Part shown: one piece after another, positions 51,101 through 61,448 of the stretch
Layout: every line of letters begins with the position of its first letter
Numbering within the stretch: position 1 is the stretch's first letter
NCBI GenBank assembly: GCA_013400155.1
Contig: VXBM01001310.1
Coordinates: 112,040 to 176,039 of the forward strand
Direction of reading: 5' to 3'
From: Helopsaltes ochotensis
Taxonomy: Eukaryota; Chordata; Aves; Passeriformes; Locustellidae
Length of the DNA: 64,000 nt
Notes under the pieces: generated by a model
Databases searched by the model: none
The model's input: the letters and a program-made list of their open reading frames with translations, nothing else
What the model was told of the DNA's origin: nothing
Translations under genes and position numbers: made by a program

Positions 51101-52276
51101 AGGGAAAACCCCCTGGCACTTAAATGAACAAAAGAATTGTTAATTTGGAGCTCTCAGAGCCTTTTGGCTCTGACCTCTCTGAAGATCTCATTATAGACCT
51201 TCATAAATAAAAGCAGGACTGAAACTGCCATGATTAGAGAACTCTAGGTGATTTAAGAGATGATTGATAATTGCTTGTGTGCATGTGAAGATGTTTTACA
51301 CATTTTGTACAAAATTTGATTATTTTGAATAAATTAAGAAGGTTGCCTGGCATTGGGAGCCAGATGCACTGGCTTCATTGCTCTGCCTGAAAGAGTGGCT
51401 GTAAATCAATTTGTTCCTAAAGCAACAGGAGCTGTGCATTTACATGTTTGCCCTTTTCCACCCGACAGAAGTAAATCACTGAAGCAACAAGCTTCCTTTG
51501 TGTGGTGTTGCTTTAGTATATGTCTGGAAATGTGACAGCTGATGAACTCATCGGTTGTTCAGCTGTTATTTGATGTATTAATCCATTCTGAAGCTTTCTA
51601 AAGGATTGTCTCAGTTTTATACTTTAAGAGTTTAGGAACATGTAATAGGATGGACGGACAGTGTTTCAATAGGTTGTGTAATGCAGTCAGTATGAATTGA
51701 AATTCTACTGTTCCTGATAAATTGCTGTTCCTCAATTGGCTGTCTTTCAGGGCACTATTGATCTTTACTAGCCTCAGAGAATGTGGTTTTCTCAGGTGCA
51801 TTCCCAGCCTGCCATGCCCACATGGCTCACTGTGGCTCAGAGTGGAGCTGGTGCAGACAGGGAACAAAGCTGCAAGCAATTTGGCAAGGCTACTCTGGAT
51901 GCTGTGGACTGTGTGTACTTCCAGTGGTTCAGCTTTAAACAGAGCAAGTCTTTTGTGCAGTCAAGGTTAAAATGAAGGCTATTAATTTCTGAAAAGATCA
52001 TGAGAACTGGAAAAGTGAAGAGAATTATCCACCGAAGAGTCTATATTTTTTTTTTTAATAGTGCTCTTTTGGAACAATTTAAACTGAAATCTGAACAGTC
52101 TTGAGGTCTCCATTTTATAATGGTGAAAGGTAGTGCAGTGCCCTTGGGTTCTGCTCAACTGCCACCCTTTGTTTTCAATAGTTCCTGCCTCTGTGAAAGT
52201 GATAAGATAGCCTATGAGTAAAACTGTCTAAATACTGCCCATGCCTCATGTAAATTAATACAGTGGTCTTGTAGTG
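48151..52276. other. Non-coding DNA, no gene recognised
   Basis: It begins with a TTTG simple-repeat tract (48350-48437). The rest is AT-rich with no recognised exon or repeat. A 62-codon frame at 50512-50700 has no known domain. Confidence 0.55.
48350..48437. repeat. (TTTG)n simple-repeat tract, imperfect
   Basis: Starts with about four clean TTTG units and continues as interrupted T/G-rich sequence. Confidence 0.85.
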
Positions 52277-52640
52277 GGATCACAGAATCAAGGGGGTGTC
52301 TGAGGCAGGAAGGAACCTCTGGAGATCATTTAGTCTCAAAGCAGCCAACTAGAACATGTTGATTGGGATGTTGTTCAGCTGGACTTTGAGTATTTCCAAT
52401 CTTGGAGACTCCATAGCCTCCCTGGCCATCCCGTGCCAGTTCCTTAATCCTCTTTGCGGCCCTGTGTTGGTCTCTCTCCAATATGTCCATGTCTCTCTGG
52501 CCCTGGGAAGCTCAGACCCTGCTTCCACGCATTGTGTGCTTCATTTTTATGTTTTTGTTGGGACCTCCTTGCGCATCCGTGTAGACCTTTTGCAACCTCC
52601 TTTTCTTGACTCTCTGCAAGGGCTGTCCTTGGGTTTGGAA
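52277..52640 (-). mobile_element. CR1: CR1 LINE 3' fragment, minus orientation
   Basis: It begins at the CR1 3' end in reverse (ATCACAGAATC, then AGGAACCTCTGGAGATCATT) and continues with the TTCAGCTGGACTTTGAGTAT and GGAGACTCCATAGCCTCCCT blocks typical of antisense CR1. It is 5'-truncated and has no coding capacity. A 14-bp direct duplication (52652-52679) follows it. Confidence 0.85.
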
Positions 52641-53145
52641 AACATGGTCTTTGAAAAGTCCCTCATGAAAAGTCCCTCATCCCAAGCTGTGAAGCAGAAT
52701 TTACCTTTGCAGCTTAACTTAATTTGCAAGACTACTCTTTCCCCTTGTGCAGAAACCACCTGCAAGTTTTGCTGGTATTTTTCATGAAAACTTAATGAAA
52801 CAAGACAGATAACTGACATTGTATCCTAGCTCTGGGGTGACTGGGATATTCTAAAAATTTAGAATAAAATATCATTGCCTCATTTTTCCAAAAACAAAAT
52901 GAATAGCCTGATCGATGCTATGATTTTTCACACAGCTAAAAAATTATTAAGGACTTGAATTCTGAGTTTTTTTCCCTGTCAGATACTGATTATTTTCTCC
53001 ATTTTTTCATCAGCCTCTATATGCTGTATTGTTACTTTGGTACAGCAAGCACCCATTTAAAATTCGTAGTGTGTCCTTTCCACTTAAGTATTCAGTGTCA
53101 AAATTTCCATATCAGTGAGATTCTTCATGGGGATGCTACATTTTA
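52641..53145. other. Spacer between CR1 copies
   Basis: AT-rich. Apart from the 14-bp duplication nothing is recognised. Confidence 0.5.
52652..52679. repeat. 14-bp perfect tandem duplication
   Basis: TGAAAAGTCCCTCA occurs twice back to back. Confidence 0.9.
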
Positions 53146-53385
53146 TGGAATTATAGAATTATTTGGGTTGGTAGGCACCTTTAAATCCCATCTAGTCCAA
53201 CCCCCCTTCAGAGAGCAGGGAAAACTTCAACCAGACCAGGTTGCTCAGAGCCCCTAACCTTGAATGTTCCCAAGGATTATGCATCCAGCACCTCTCTGAC
53301 CAAACTGTTCTGGTGTTCAGCACCCTCATTCGAACAAAATTTCTCCCTTATATCTTGTCTGAATCTACCCTCTTAATGCACAATA
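53146..53385 (-). mobile_element. CR1: CR1 LINE 3' fragment, minus orientation
   Basis: It opens with the reversed CR1 tail (GAATTATAGAATTATTTGGG) and the CATCTAGTCCAACCCCCCTT block, then CAGGTTGCTCAGAGCCCC. It is 5'-truncated. The inner boundary is approximate because the match fades after about 53,380. Confidence 0.85.
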
Positions 53386-53886
53386 GGTTCGGATGCTGAG
53401 AAACAAAGAAAAATTAAAACACCTCTGTGGGGTGTTAAGGTCTTTGAGGGCATCACTACAGAAGAAGGACCAAGCATTTCTGTTGAGCTCACTCAGGGTC
53501 CCAGCACAGAGCCAAAATGTGCTTGGAGACCATATGGATGATGATTAATTACACTTTCCCACTCCCATTCAAGTTGCCTCCTACCTATTGAACTCTGAGA
53601 ATTTGTTTGTTGGTTACATTTTCACCATTTGAAAGCAAGCTTTAATAGGTGCTGCTCAGTGCAGTAAAACATCCCATTTGGTTTGTAGTTACCTGTCAAA
53701 GGTTTGTCTACAAGAGTTTTATAAATCAGTCTGTCACATAATAACATTTTCATTGGTAAATCCCCTTCTCCCTGTGAGGGAGCAAGGTGAGATGATAAAA
53801 GCTTCCACAGCACAGTGTATGAATAGAGAGTAGAGATAAATATTCCCATTAACAGAAAGGAATAATATTTAGGAAAAACTACAAAA
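53386..53886. other. Spacer between CR1 copies
   Basis: No feature recognised. An antisense open frame at 53622-53951 runs into the next CR1 and has no domain. Confidence 0.5.
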
Positions 53887-54425
53887 ATCACAGAATAGAT
53901 CAGGGTTGGAATGGACCACAGGGGGTCATCTGGTGAAACCTCCCTGCTCAAGCAGGGCCACCGTAGAGCACGTATGGCACAGGAGTGTGTCCCGACAGTT
54001 CTTGAACATCCCCAGTCAGGGAGAGTTCACACATTCTCTGAGCAATTGATTACAGTCTTGGTCATCTGCACAGTAAGGAATCTCTTCTTTATGGTCAAGT
54101 GGAACTTCCTGTGCCTCAGTTCCTGCCCATTGCCTCTTGTCCCATTGCCTGGCACAGCTGAGCAGAGCCTGGTCCATCCTCTGGCCCTTCCCTGCAGACA
54201 CTGACAGACATTGCTGAGGTTCCCTCTCAGTGTCTCTTCTCCAGGATGAACAGGTCCAGCTGCCTCAGCCTCTCCTCAGAAGTGAGGTGCTTCTGTCCCC
54301 TCATCATCTTTTAATAATCCTCTAATCACTGGCCTTCATGTCCCCCAGGGCACTGCTGGCTCACAGGCAGCTTGTTGTCCCCAAGGACTCCCCAGAGCTG
54401 CTTTCCAACAGCTTGGTTCCCAGCC
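53887..54425 (-). mobile_element. CR1: CR1 LINE 3' fragment, minus orientation, with internal deletion
   Basis: The reversed CR1 3' end (ATCACAGAATAGATCAGGG) is followed by the GTTGGAATGGACCACAGGG, CTGCCTCAGCCTCTCCTCAG and related blocks. From about 54345 it jumps to the more 5' block GGGCACTGCTGGCTCACAGG and CAGAGCTGCTTTCCAACAGC, so a segment of CR1 in between is missing. No open frame is preserved. Confidence 0.88.
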
Positions 54426-56250
54426 TTAAGCTTAAAAATTTAAAAATTTGAAGCTTAAAGAAGTGGAGAAAAAGACTAAAATAAAAATTGGGATATACAA
54501 CAGGGATTGTATGTATGGAATTGCCATTGGAAATATGTGCAGAATATGTGGACATCTTTAACTAAGTTCCCTCAATGATCATATCAGCCTGCCTGAATCT
54601 GCATCACAGAAGTGGGGTGTGTATGTAAAGATTGCATGAAAAAGCTTCACTTCCTTTCTTTTTGAGGGGCTTGATATTGAGATACACACAAAAATAGTGT
54701 TTTTGATTTTTTTCCAGAATTTTGAAAACTGTAATCAAAAAATTACCTTAAAACAAGTGGCACACTCTAAATTGCCAGTGCACAAACAGAAGACTTAAGT
54801 ACCGTGTGTTTCTGAAACAGAAAATGCGTGCTAACAGATAGGAAGTAAATGCACACTATTAAGAATTGTAATATAAACTAGAACTAAAGTAGAGCTGCAT
54901 GATCACAAAAAAAAAAAAAATAAAAAATTCCACAAAACCCCCCTATAGTGTAAGTGGGCAAAATGCCTTCAGGATTTAGTATGTGCGTAAATGGGATAAC
55001 CAAATTAGAACTTACTGCTCTTCGATTCATAAAATTTTAATACAAAAGATATAAGAATGAAGACAATTCAGCTCTAGTTAGGTATTGATCAGATCACCTT
55101 CTGGAGAGGACAACAAAACTAGCCTCCTCTTTATTTGATGATAAGCAAACACAAATGCATAATTTTCCAGTTTGCACACCTTCTGTATAAAATGCCATTA
55201 GAAAAGGAACATAAAACTTATTTTCAGGTGCATTAGTTTTCAGAGGTCTTAGAGGGAGCTCTAAGAAAAAAAGACACACAAAAAAAAAACCAAACAACAA
55301 CAACAACAACAACAAAAACAAAAACAAAAAACACCCCCCAAAAACCCCCAACCCGAACCTAGCCTGCCCTGTTGTATCATCTGCAAAACCTCACAGGATC
55401 AGACAGATGGTTTAATGCACCGCTCTGACTCAAATGCTCAGTGGCATAATGGTGTAACAGGACAGGCTCTGGGTGAGTTGGGGAGATCTCTGATGACCAA
55501 GCCATGGTCCTGCAGTGAAGGGCACCATGACAGGACAGGGTGATCACAGCCACTCACCAGTTGTGCAGCTCCTCTGCAGTTTGGTCTGCAAGGGAGGCCA
55601 TTCCTTTGCACTCTCATCCCCCTAGGGAGTGCACAGCTCACACAGCCTGGGGACCTGGTCAGATGTGAGGATACAATGCCAAGTGCAAGCCTGTAACCTT
55701 TTGAAATTTCAGTCTCAAATAGTCACAGAAGGCAACCAGGAGTGAAAATTATTTCATTATAGTCCTCGTCTGACTGAATCACTACTGAAATCACTCAGCT
55801 TCTCGGCACCATTCCTCTGTTATTTCCTTGTTAGCACATGCCACTGTCAGAACAGAGAGATTATTTATTGCTAAAGAAGAAAGTTAACTGCAGCAACACA
55901 TCATGGAAAAGGGATTATTTATTGTAACATATATCGCATCCTTTGCATTCTGTGGAAATCCTAGTGTAAATTTGTTCATTATGCAAGTATTTGGATCCTC
56001 TGGATCTTTACATAAGCTAGGTTAGCGTTGCTCATGTTACAGGAGATGTGCCTGCAGTTTACAGAAGAAACAGGGCTGTAGCAGGGTGCCTGCTTTGTGA
56101 TTGCACTGTGGTGTGAATATTGCTAAATGGACTTTCTTCAAGTCTCCTGGTTCCAGCCTGCCCTTTAGAGCCCAGGGCTGAGTGTGCTGACTTTCCATGT
56201 ATTTGTTGTGGTGCTGAATTGGGTTTTGCACAGCAAGAAGTACAGTCAGA
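54426..56250. other. Non-coding DNA with A-rich simple repeats
   Basis: It contains an A14 run (54907-54920) and the (CAA)n/A-rich tract at 55270-55345. No exon or known element is recognised. Confidence 0.55.
55270..55345. repeat. (CAA)n / A-rich low-complexity tract
   Basis: About eight CAA units follow an A9 run and grade into AAAAAC and C-rich units. The antisense frame across it gives only Leu/Phe-rich low complexity. Confidence 0.85.
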
Positions 56251-56571
56251 TGTGTGTGGGGGGCTTAAATCCAAGGATGTCTCTGGTGGTGGGTTTTTGA
56301 TAAGTTATGATTTGCTCCTCTTCCCACACCCCTCACCCCCCCTCCCGGTGTCTGGTTACCCCAGATTTTCCTTTCCCCATCCCTTTGTCCCCTTTCCTGA
56401 CCCTGCCCTGTGTTTACCTGGGGCCAATCACCTACCAACCGCACCCTTCTACCCCCTGGTTTAAATATAAGTGTGGGACCCTGTTGTAATCCGTGAGGAA
56501 TGGTTTTCCCTAAGAATTCCCCCAAGCTGCCAATGGTTTAACCCTTCATTCCCTATTGGCCCTGTGCCAGG

Positions 56572-56579
56572 TATATAAA
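56572..56579 (+). promoter_or_regulatory. LTR TATA box
   Basis: A perfect TATATAAA. A start site 25-30 bases downstream would fall at the end of the C19 run. Confidence 0.7.
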
Positions 56580-56588
56580 CTTCTGTTT

Positions 56589-56607
56589 CCCCCCCCCCCC
56601 CCCCCCC
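56589..56607. repeat. C19 homopolymer
   Basis: Nineteen consecutive C, starting ten bases after the TATA box. Run length may be imprecise in the assembly. Confidence 0.9.
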
Positions 56608-56737
56608 GAGAGTCTCTATGAAATCTTTAATCTTGTTCCATGAAATACCTATCTATCGATGTCTTTCAGATGAAGGTATCAGATAAATAGGGTATATTTC
56701 AGGACCCTGCCTCTCTCTCTCCTGTAACACCTAGAAG

Positions 56738-56743
56738 AATAAA
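56738..56743 (+). terminator. LTR polyadenylation signal
   Basis: AATAAA about 160 bases after the TATA box of the same LTR. It marks the predicted end of R. Confidence 0.6.
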
Positions 56744-56940
56744 GACCTCTGTAAGAGTGAGCCTTCTCTGGATCCCTTGCTTTGAGACTTAGACAAAGAG
56801 GAGACCAGGACCAGGGGAGCAGAAAGCTCTCTGCTCTCTACCGTTACCTGGACTGCGTGCAGTTTGGGAATGGTCCCTCCCGACCAGCATGGCCATGGTG
56901 GAAAGCTAGCCGGAGCCCCCTGGCCCCCTGTCTAGATGTC

Positions 56941-59900
56941 TAGATTTGTGAGGAGCCCATAGACATATAAACATTTAAAGAAATATTTCTTATTTCTGTC
57001 TGCAGCTGGAGTTCTATTTAGATGATTTTGAGTCTAGTTTTGTACTATAACTCAAAATTATTATATTGTCATAACACCACCCATGAACTCTCTATGGACT
57101 CAAAGACAAAAAAATGAGGTTTTGTTACAATTTTCTCTGGAGATATTTTGTAAAATTGCTAATTTTTCACTTGACCATAATGTAATAATTCTTCTGTCAG
57201 CATTGACTCCCATCAGCAGCCTGACCATGACACAGAGGTGTTGAGATTGTTACCGACACTAAGGCAATGGACATAGAATAGCTTAGCTTTTAGGTTCAGG
57301 AAGCCTCTCCCTTCCCATGGGCTGGAGGCTATTGCAAGGGTTACAGGGCTCACCTGTTATTTCATACCACTGTGACTGACATCAATTTAAGTCTGGCAGC
57401 CAGGAAGCTGAACAGGCATGCAGGATGCACTGGATATATTCTTAGCTCTGTCAGCGGCTACACCTGATACACTGTCCCAGGCAGGATACATTTCTCTGCC
57501 TCCTTTTCCCCACCACTTTCGGGTTTTGCCACAGTAAAACCACCTTGGCAGAGCTAACTCCATGACACTGCTTAAATGTGTTTGGAAACAGTTGAGGACA
57601 ACGCATAAAACTGTGCTCTGTAAAGCAGGAAATGTGTTAAGCAGTATCTTGACAGGATTATATTTGCTCCCGTGGCTTTGAAAGACTTACTTGATTCTGA
57701 TTCTTAACCCTATTTTTTTCTTCCATGGCTATACCTCTTTTTGAAGTGAGTTTCGCTTGTCACCTTGGTATACTGACTTGGTGATCAAAGAATAGATGAA
57801 GGCGATGACCCTGCCTGGATGTCTCAGGCGTGTGCAATAATCCATGGTGATGCTAAGCATGCCTGGAAGAAGCTCTTCCTCATTCTAGCATTCTCCACTC
57901 TAAGGATCTCTGGAGTTGTTTCTGTGAATTAGAAAGGTTAGAAAGCCCTTGAGGTCATGGTGCTGCACTTCCTTTGCTAGATATACAGTAAAGTTAAGAA
58001 AATAGCAGGTATATTAAAGTTGGTAAATTGTCCAACCTGAGCTCACAGAGCTACTCTGCAAAGTGATGAAGTCTACAGGAGAAAATGGGACTGTTTGCAG
58101 AGCTTTAAAACTCTCAGTCAAGCTTTAAAACTCTCTTTTCTGAAGCCTGAGTTTGACAGAATTGGGTTTAAAACTCTGACAGGTATCAAAAGGGTAAGGT
58201 TCCATCCAGGTCTGGTCAGGTCTGATGCTGGTTTGGTCAGTAGAATGTGTATATATTAGGTTTAGGTTTTTTTACTGTCTTCCCTTTTTCTGTTTAAAGA
58301 AACCCATACGTTTTGGAAGATATGTTTTCTCAAATTCAAAGGTTGAGACCAATAAAGAAAGAAATCACAAAGCCTGGTGACAAAGCATTCATTTGGGAAA
58401 CACAGCTTTGTGTCCATTGTCTGCTCCAGTAGACACAAGTACCTGTGACTATACCTCCTGATGATTATGGTGGAGGAGGCCATGTTTTGCAGAAGTAGAA
58501 AGGACTTTTCCCTTCTGCTCCAGTGGACGCAGGCTCAGCACATCCTACTCCTGCTTCTCCAACTCTTTCCCTGCCACTTGGCAAGGTGCAGTTTGTGCCA
58601 TGTCTGGGCTGTGCGGTATGGGAATGCCCTGGGATTCGCAGTCAGGGAATTTCTTTTCAATGTTGCTTCTCATCCTGAGCTGATGTTCCACCCTGTGGTT
58701 GTCACTGCTGATGTTAGGAGTTCTCCCAGTGCCAGGAGCAGCTGCACCGTTTTTTGGATGAGAAAAAGCTTCTTGTAAATGAATGCCAGTGAGTCTCCAC
58801 GCTTGGCATTCAGACCTGCTCTGCTAAGAACTCACAGCATCAACCAGCAGATGAGGGCTGGAAAGTCTGAGAGCAACTGAATTCACTGCTTTCATTTCTG
58901 ACAACAGCATGCAAGGAATCAATAGAGATGGCTTACAAAGCTGCATTTACTTAAAAAAGGGAAGATAAGAAAAGGAGTGCGGTTATAGCCTTGGTAATTC
59001 AAATTCACTGCATAAAACATAGTTATTTACTATTAGTAAGCCCTAGTAACAATTATTTAGCTGTTATTTCTCTTTGAAAATAAGGAGAAGAAAGGTTTAG
59101 AAACTAAATTCTGAAACCAGTCAAAAGCAGGAAAACTCAAAACTATCCACCTGAACAGGCAATAGTTTTAGGGCTTTGTGGTGCCTATTTCTCTTTTTTA
59201 AATTTTACTTTCTTTGGTTGGATCTGCATGTGCTTCATTCAGGCCAAATACAGTTTTGAGTGTTCCATACCCCTCAGCTCCTTTTCCTCCAGTCATTTAT
59301 CTTTCTTTTTAAAAATTTCTTTAATGAACAAGGTGACGAATGAAAATCAGAAGTCATAAATATCTCCTGGAAAAATATTGCCTTTAATAAAATTGTTAAG
59401 GAATAACAGTACGTGCATTTAGAGATTCCTGCCTGCAGGACTTCTGTGAAGTGGAGTGGACACTCCTCTCTTCTCTGGAAGGATCTGTTGTCAGCTTGAA
59501 AAACCACCTTAGATCCACAAAGAAAACTTGGGAATGTGGCAAGGATTCCATCATTGGAAACATCAGCAACAGAACAGTGTGTGCTTGAGCTGAAGCTAGA
59601 ACCTGTGGATCCTCTTGTAGTATAGTCATTAATTCTTACACCTTGTGCAGGATCCCTCCAACTGTTTTAGTTGGTAAAGTCTGTCTATCTTGCACTTCTT
59701 CAGAGAGATGTTCAAGAGAAAGAGCATAACACATGGATTTCCACTTCCAACTGAATTAATCTCTAAGTAGATTTCAGACAGGGTTGTCCAGATCTGAATG
59801 TTGATTCAAAAAATGAGTGAATTTCTTTCTTTATCATTTCTCATGGTTAATGTAAATAAAAATGTGTGTGTCAAAGAAAAGAGAGGAATTTTGGTCTGAA

Positions 59901-60803
59901 AATTCTACTGAAATCAGGTTGTAATATAGTGATAGCCTGGCAAAAAGTAATAATTTGCCACAAATATTGTGTTCTTTAAATATATGAATATATTTCTAAA
60001 ACCAGTCTTCCTACAATAAATCTTTCACAGAGAGCTTGATATTCAGCAGAACTTCAAAAAGTTCACCGTTGGCTTTCTCTGTCCTTTTTCTTTTCCATTT
60101 GCTTTTCCTTTAACTAAGGGAGGAATCATTTTGCCTGCTTAACAGCAGAACAGTGAAGTGCTGCTTCAGTGTGTAGTCTGTGCAGAAGAAAGGGTTGCTA
60201 TAAAGGCATCCCTGAATGGTTTCAATGCTGTGCTCTGACGATAGCAATTCCTTCTGTTTGCATACTTGGAGTTGAAAAGAGAGTGCCTTTTTTCGTAGAC
60301 CATATGTTTAGTAAGTCAATGACCTTGATCTTTGATTGGGAGAACATCATTCACGCTTCTGAGCAGCATGTGACTCATGAGCTGTTGTTAAGGGGTTTCT
60401 CCTCTGAGTTTGACTCCTGGTAAACACATTGCTGAAGGTCTCCTTGGCATGCCAGACCTCTCCTATGAAATGCCATGCACATTGTAGCAGCCATGGAATG
60501 ATGATGTGCTCTTACATGCACTCCTCCATCTGAAGTGGTACCATGATGCTGGCCAAGGTTGCCATCGACAGTTTGTTCTGTGTGCTGGTTTTGATCCCTT
60601 TGGAGACACATAGAAATAGCTCCTGCTGAAAACACGTTATGCGATCCTGTATTAACAGACACCCTGCAATGTGGTTCCTCAGCACGAGCAGGTTTGTGAA
60701 TGTGTAATTCTCCAGAAACGCTCCCTTTGGAGATTAATAGGTCTTGTGTTATGCATGGCTGCTAGGAAACAAGCAAACACCTATTTTTTTGTCATCTGTG
60801 TGA
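56941..60803. other. Non-coding DNA, no gene recognised
   Basis: No exon or element recognised. The motif TTTAAAACTCT occurs three times at 58100-58180. A 105-codon frame at 58461-58778 has no domain. Confidence 0.55.
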
Positions 60804-61448
60804 GAAAGGACTTGGTGCTGGTGAATCAGAGGCTGGACACAAGCTGGCCATGTGTACTGGCAATCCAGAAAGCTGAACGTGTTCTGAGCTGCATGAGAAG
60901 GAGTGTAGGCAGCAGGGGAGGGAGGGGATTCTGCCTCTCTGCCCTGCTCTGGTGATACCCCACATGCAGGGTTGCATCCAGCTCTGGGCTCCCAGCACAG
61001 GAAGAACATGGACCTATTGGAGCAAGGCCAGAGGAGGGACACCAAGGTGATCAGAGGGATGGAACACTTCTCTAATGTGGAAAGGTTGAGAGAATTGGAC
61101 TTGCCCAGCATGGAGAAGAGAAGGCTTTGGGGTGACATAATTGTGGCCTTCCAGTACTTGAAGGGAGCCTGCAAGAAAGCTGGAGAGTGACTTTTTACAA
61201 GGACCTGGAATGGCAGGACAAGAGAGAATGGATCCAAACTGACAAAAAGTAGGTTTAGTTTAGATATCAGCAAAAAACTTCTTTACTATGAGGGTGGTCA
61301 AGCACTGACACAGGTTGCCCAGAGAAGTTTTCAAAGTCCTGGGAAGCAACCTGGTCTAGTGAAAGGTGTCCCTGCCCATGGCAGCGGGGATGGAACCAGA
61401 TGGGCTTTAAGATCCCTTCCAAAATAGACCATTCTATGATTCCATGAT
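60804..61448 (+). mobile_element. CR1: CR1 LINE 3' region with intact tail
   Basis: This is the best-preserved CR1 here. It runs from the GACTTGGTGCTGGTGAATCA block through GGAGTGTAGGCAGCAGGGGA, GAGGGACACCAAGGTGATCA and GGTTGAGAGAATTGGACTTG to the terminal CCATTCTATGATTCCATGAT, the CR1 octamer tail. It is 5'-truncated, with only the end of ORF2 and the 3' UTR left and no intact frame. It is the internal reference by which the split copy at 15687-17742 can be read. Confidence 0.93.

Larger units (their letters stand above)
56251..56940 (+). mobile_element. ERV LTR, plus orientation, with TATA box, C19 run and poly(A) signal
   Basis: A C-rich U3 (from about 56320) is followed by TATTGGCCCTGTGCCAGGTA, a strong TATA box TATATAAA at 56572-56579, a run of 19 C at 56589-56607 and AATAAA at 56738-56743. 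Downstream U5-like sequence runs to about 56930. The arrangement is that of a gamma/ERV1-like or other long avian LTR. The left end (the TG at 56251) and right end are uncertain and no target-site duplication was found. Confidence 0.65.

Noticed and set aside
52356..52787. 143-codon open frame
   Set aside because: It starts inside an antisense CR1 fragment and continues into unrelated spacer. No domain.
55094..55351. Leu/Phe-rich 85-codon antisense frame resembling a membrane protein
   Set aside because: It is the translation of the A-rich/(CAA)n simple repeat.
60749..61273. 174-codon antisense open frame
   Set aside because: It is antisense to a CR1 3' region. The true element is on the plus strand.
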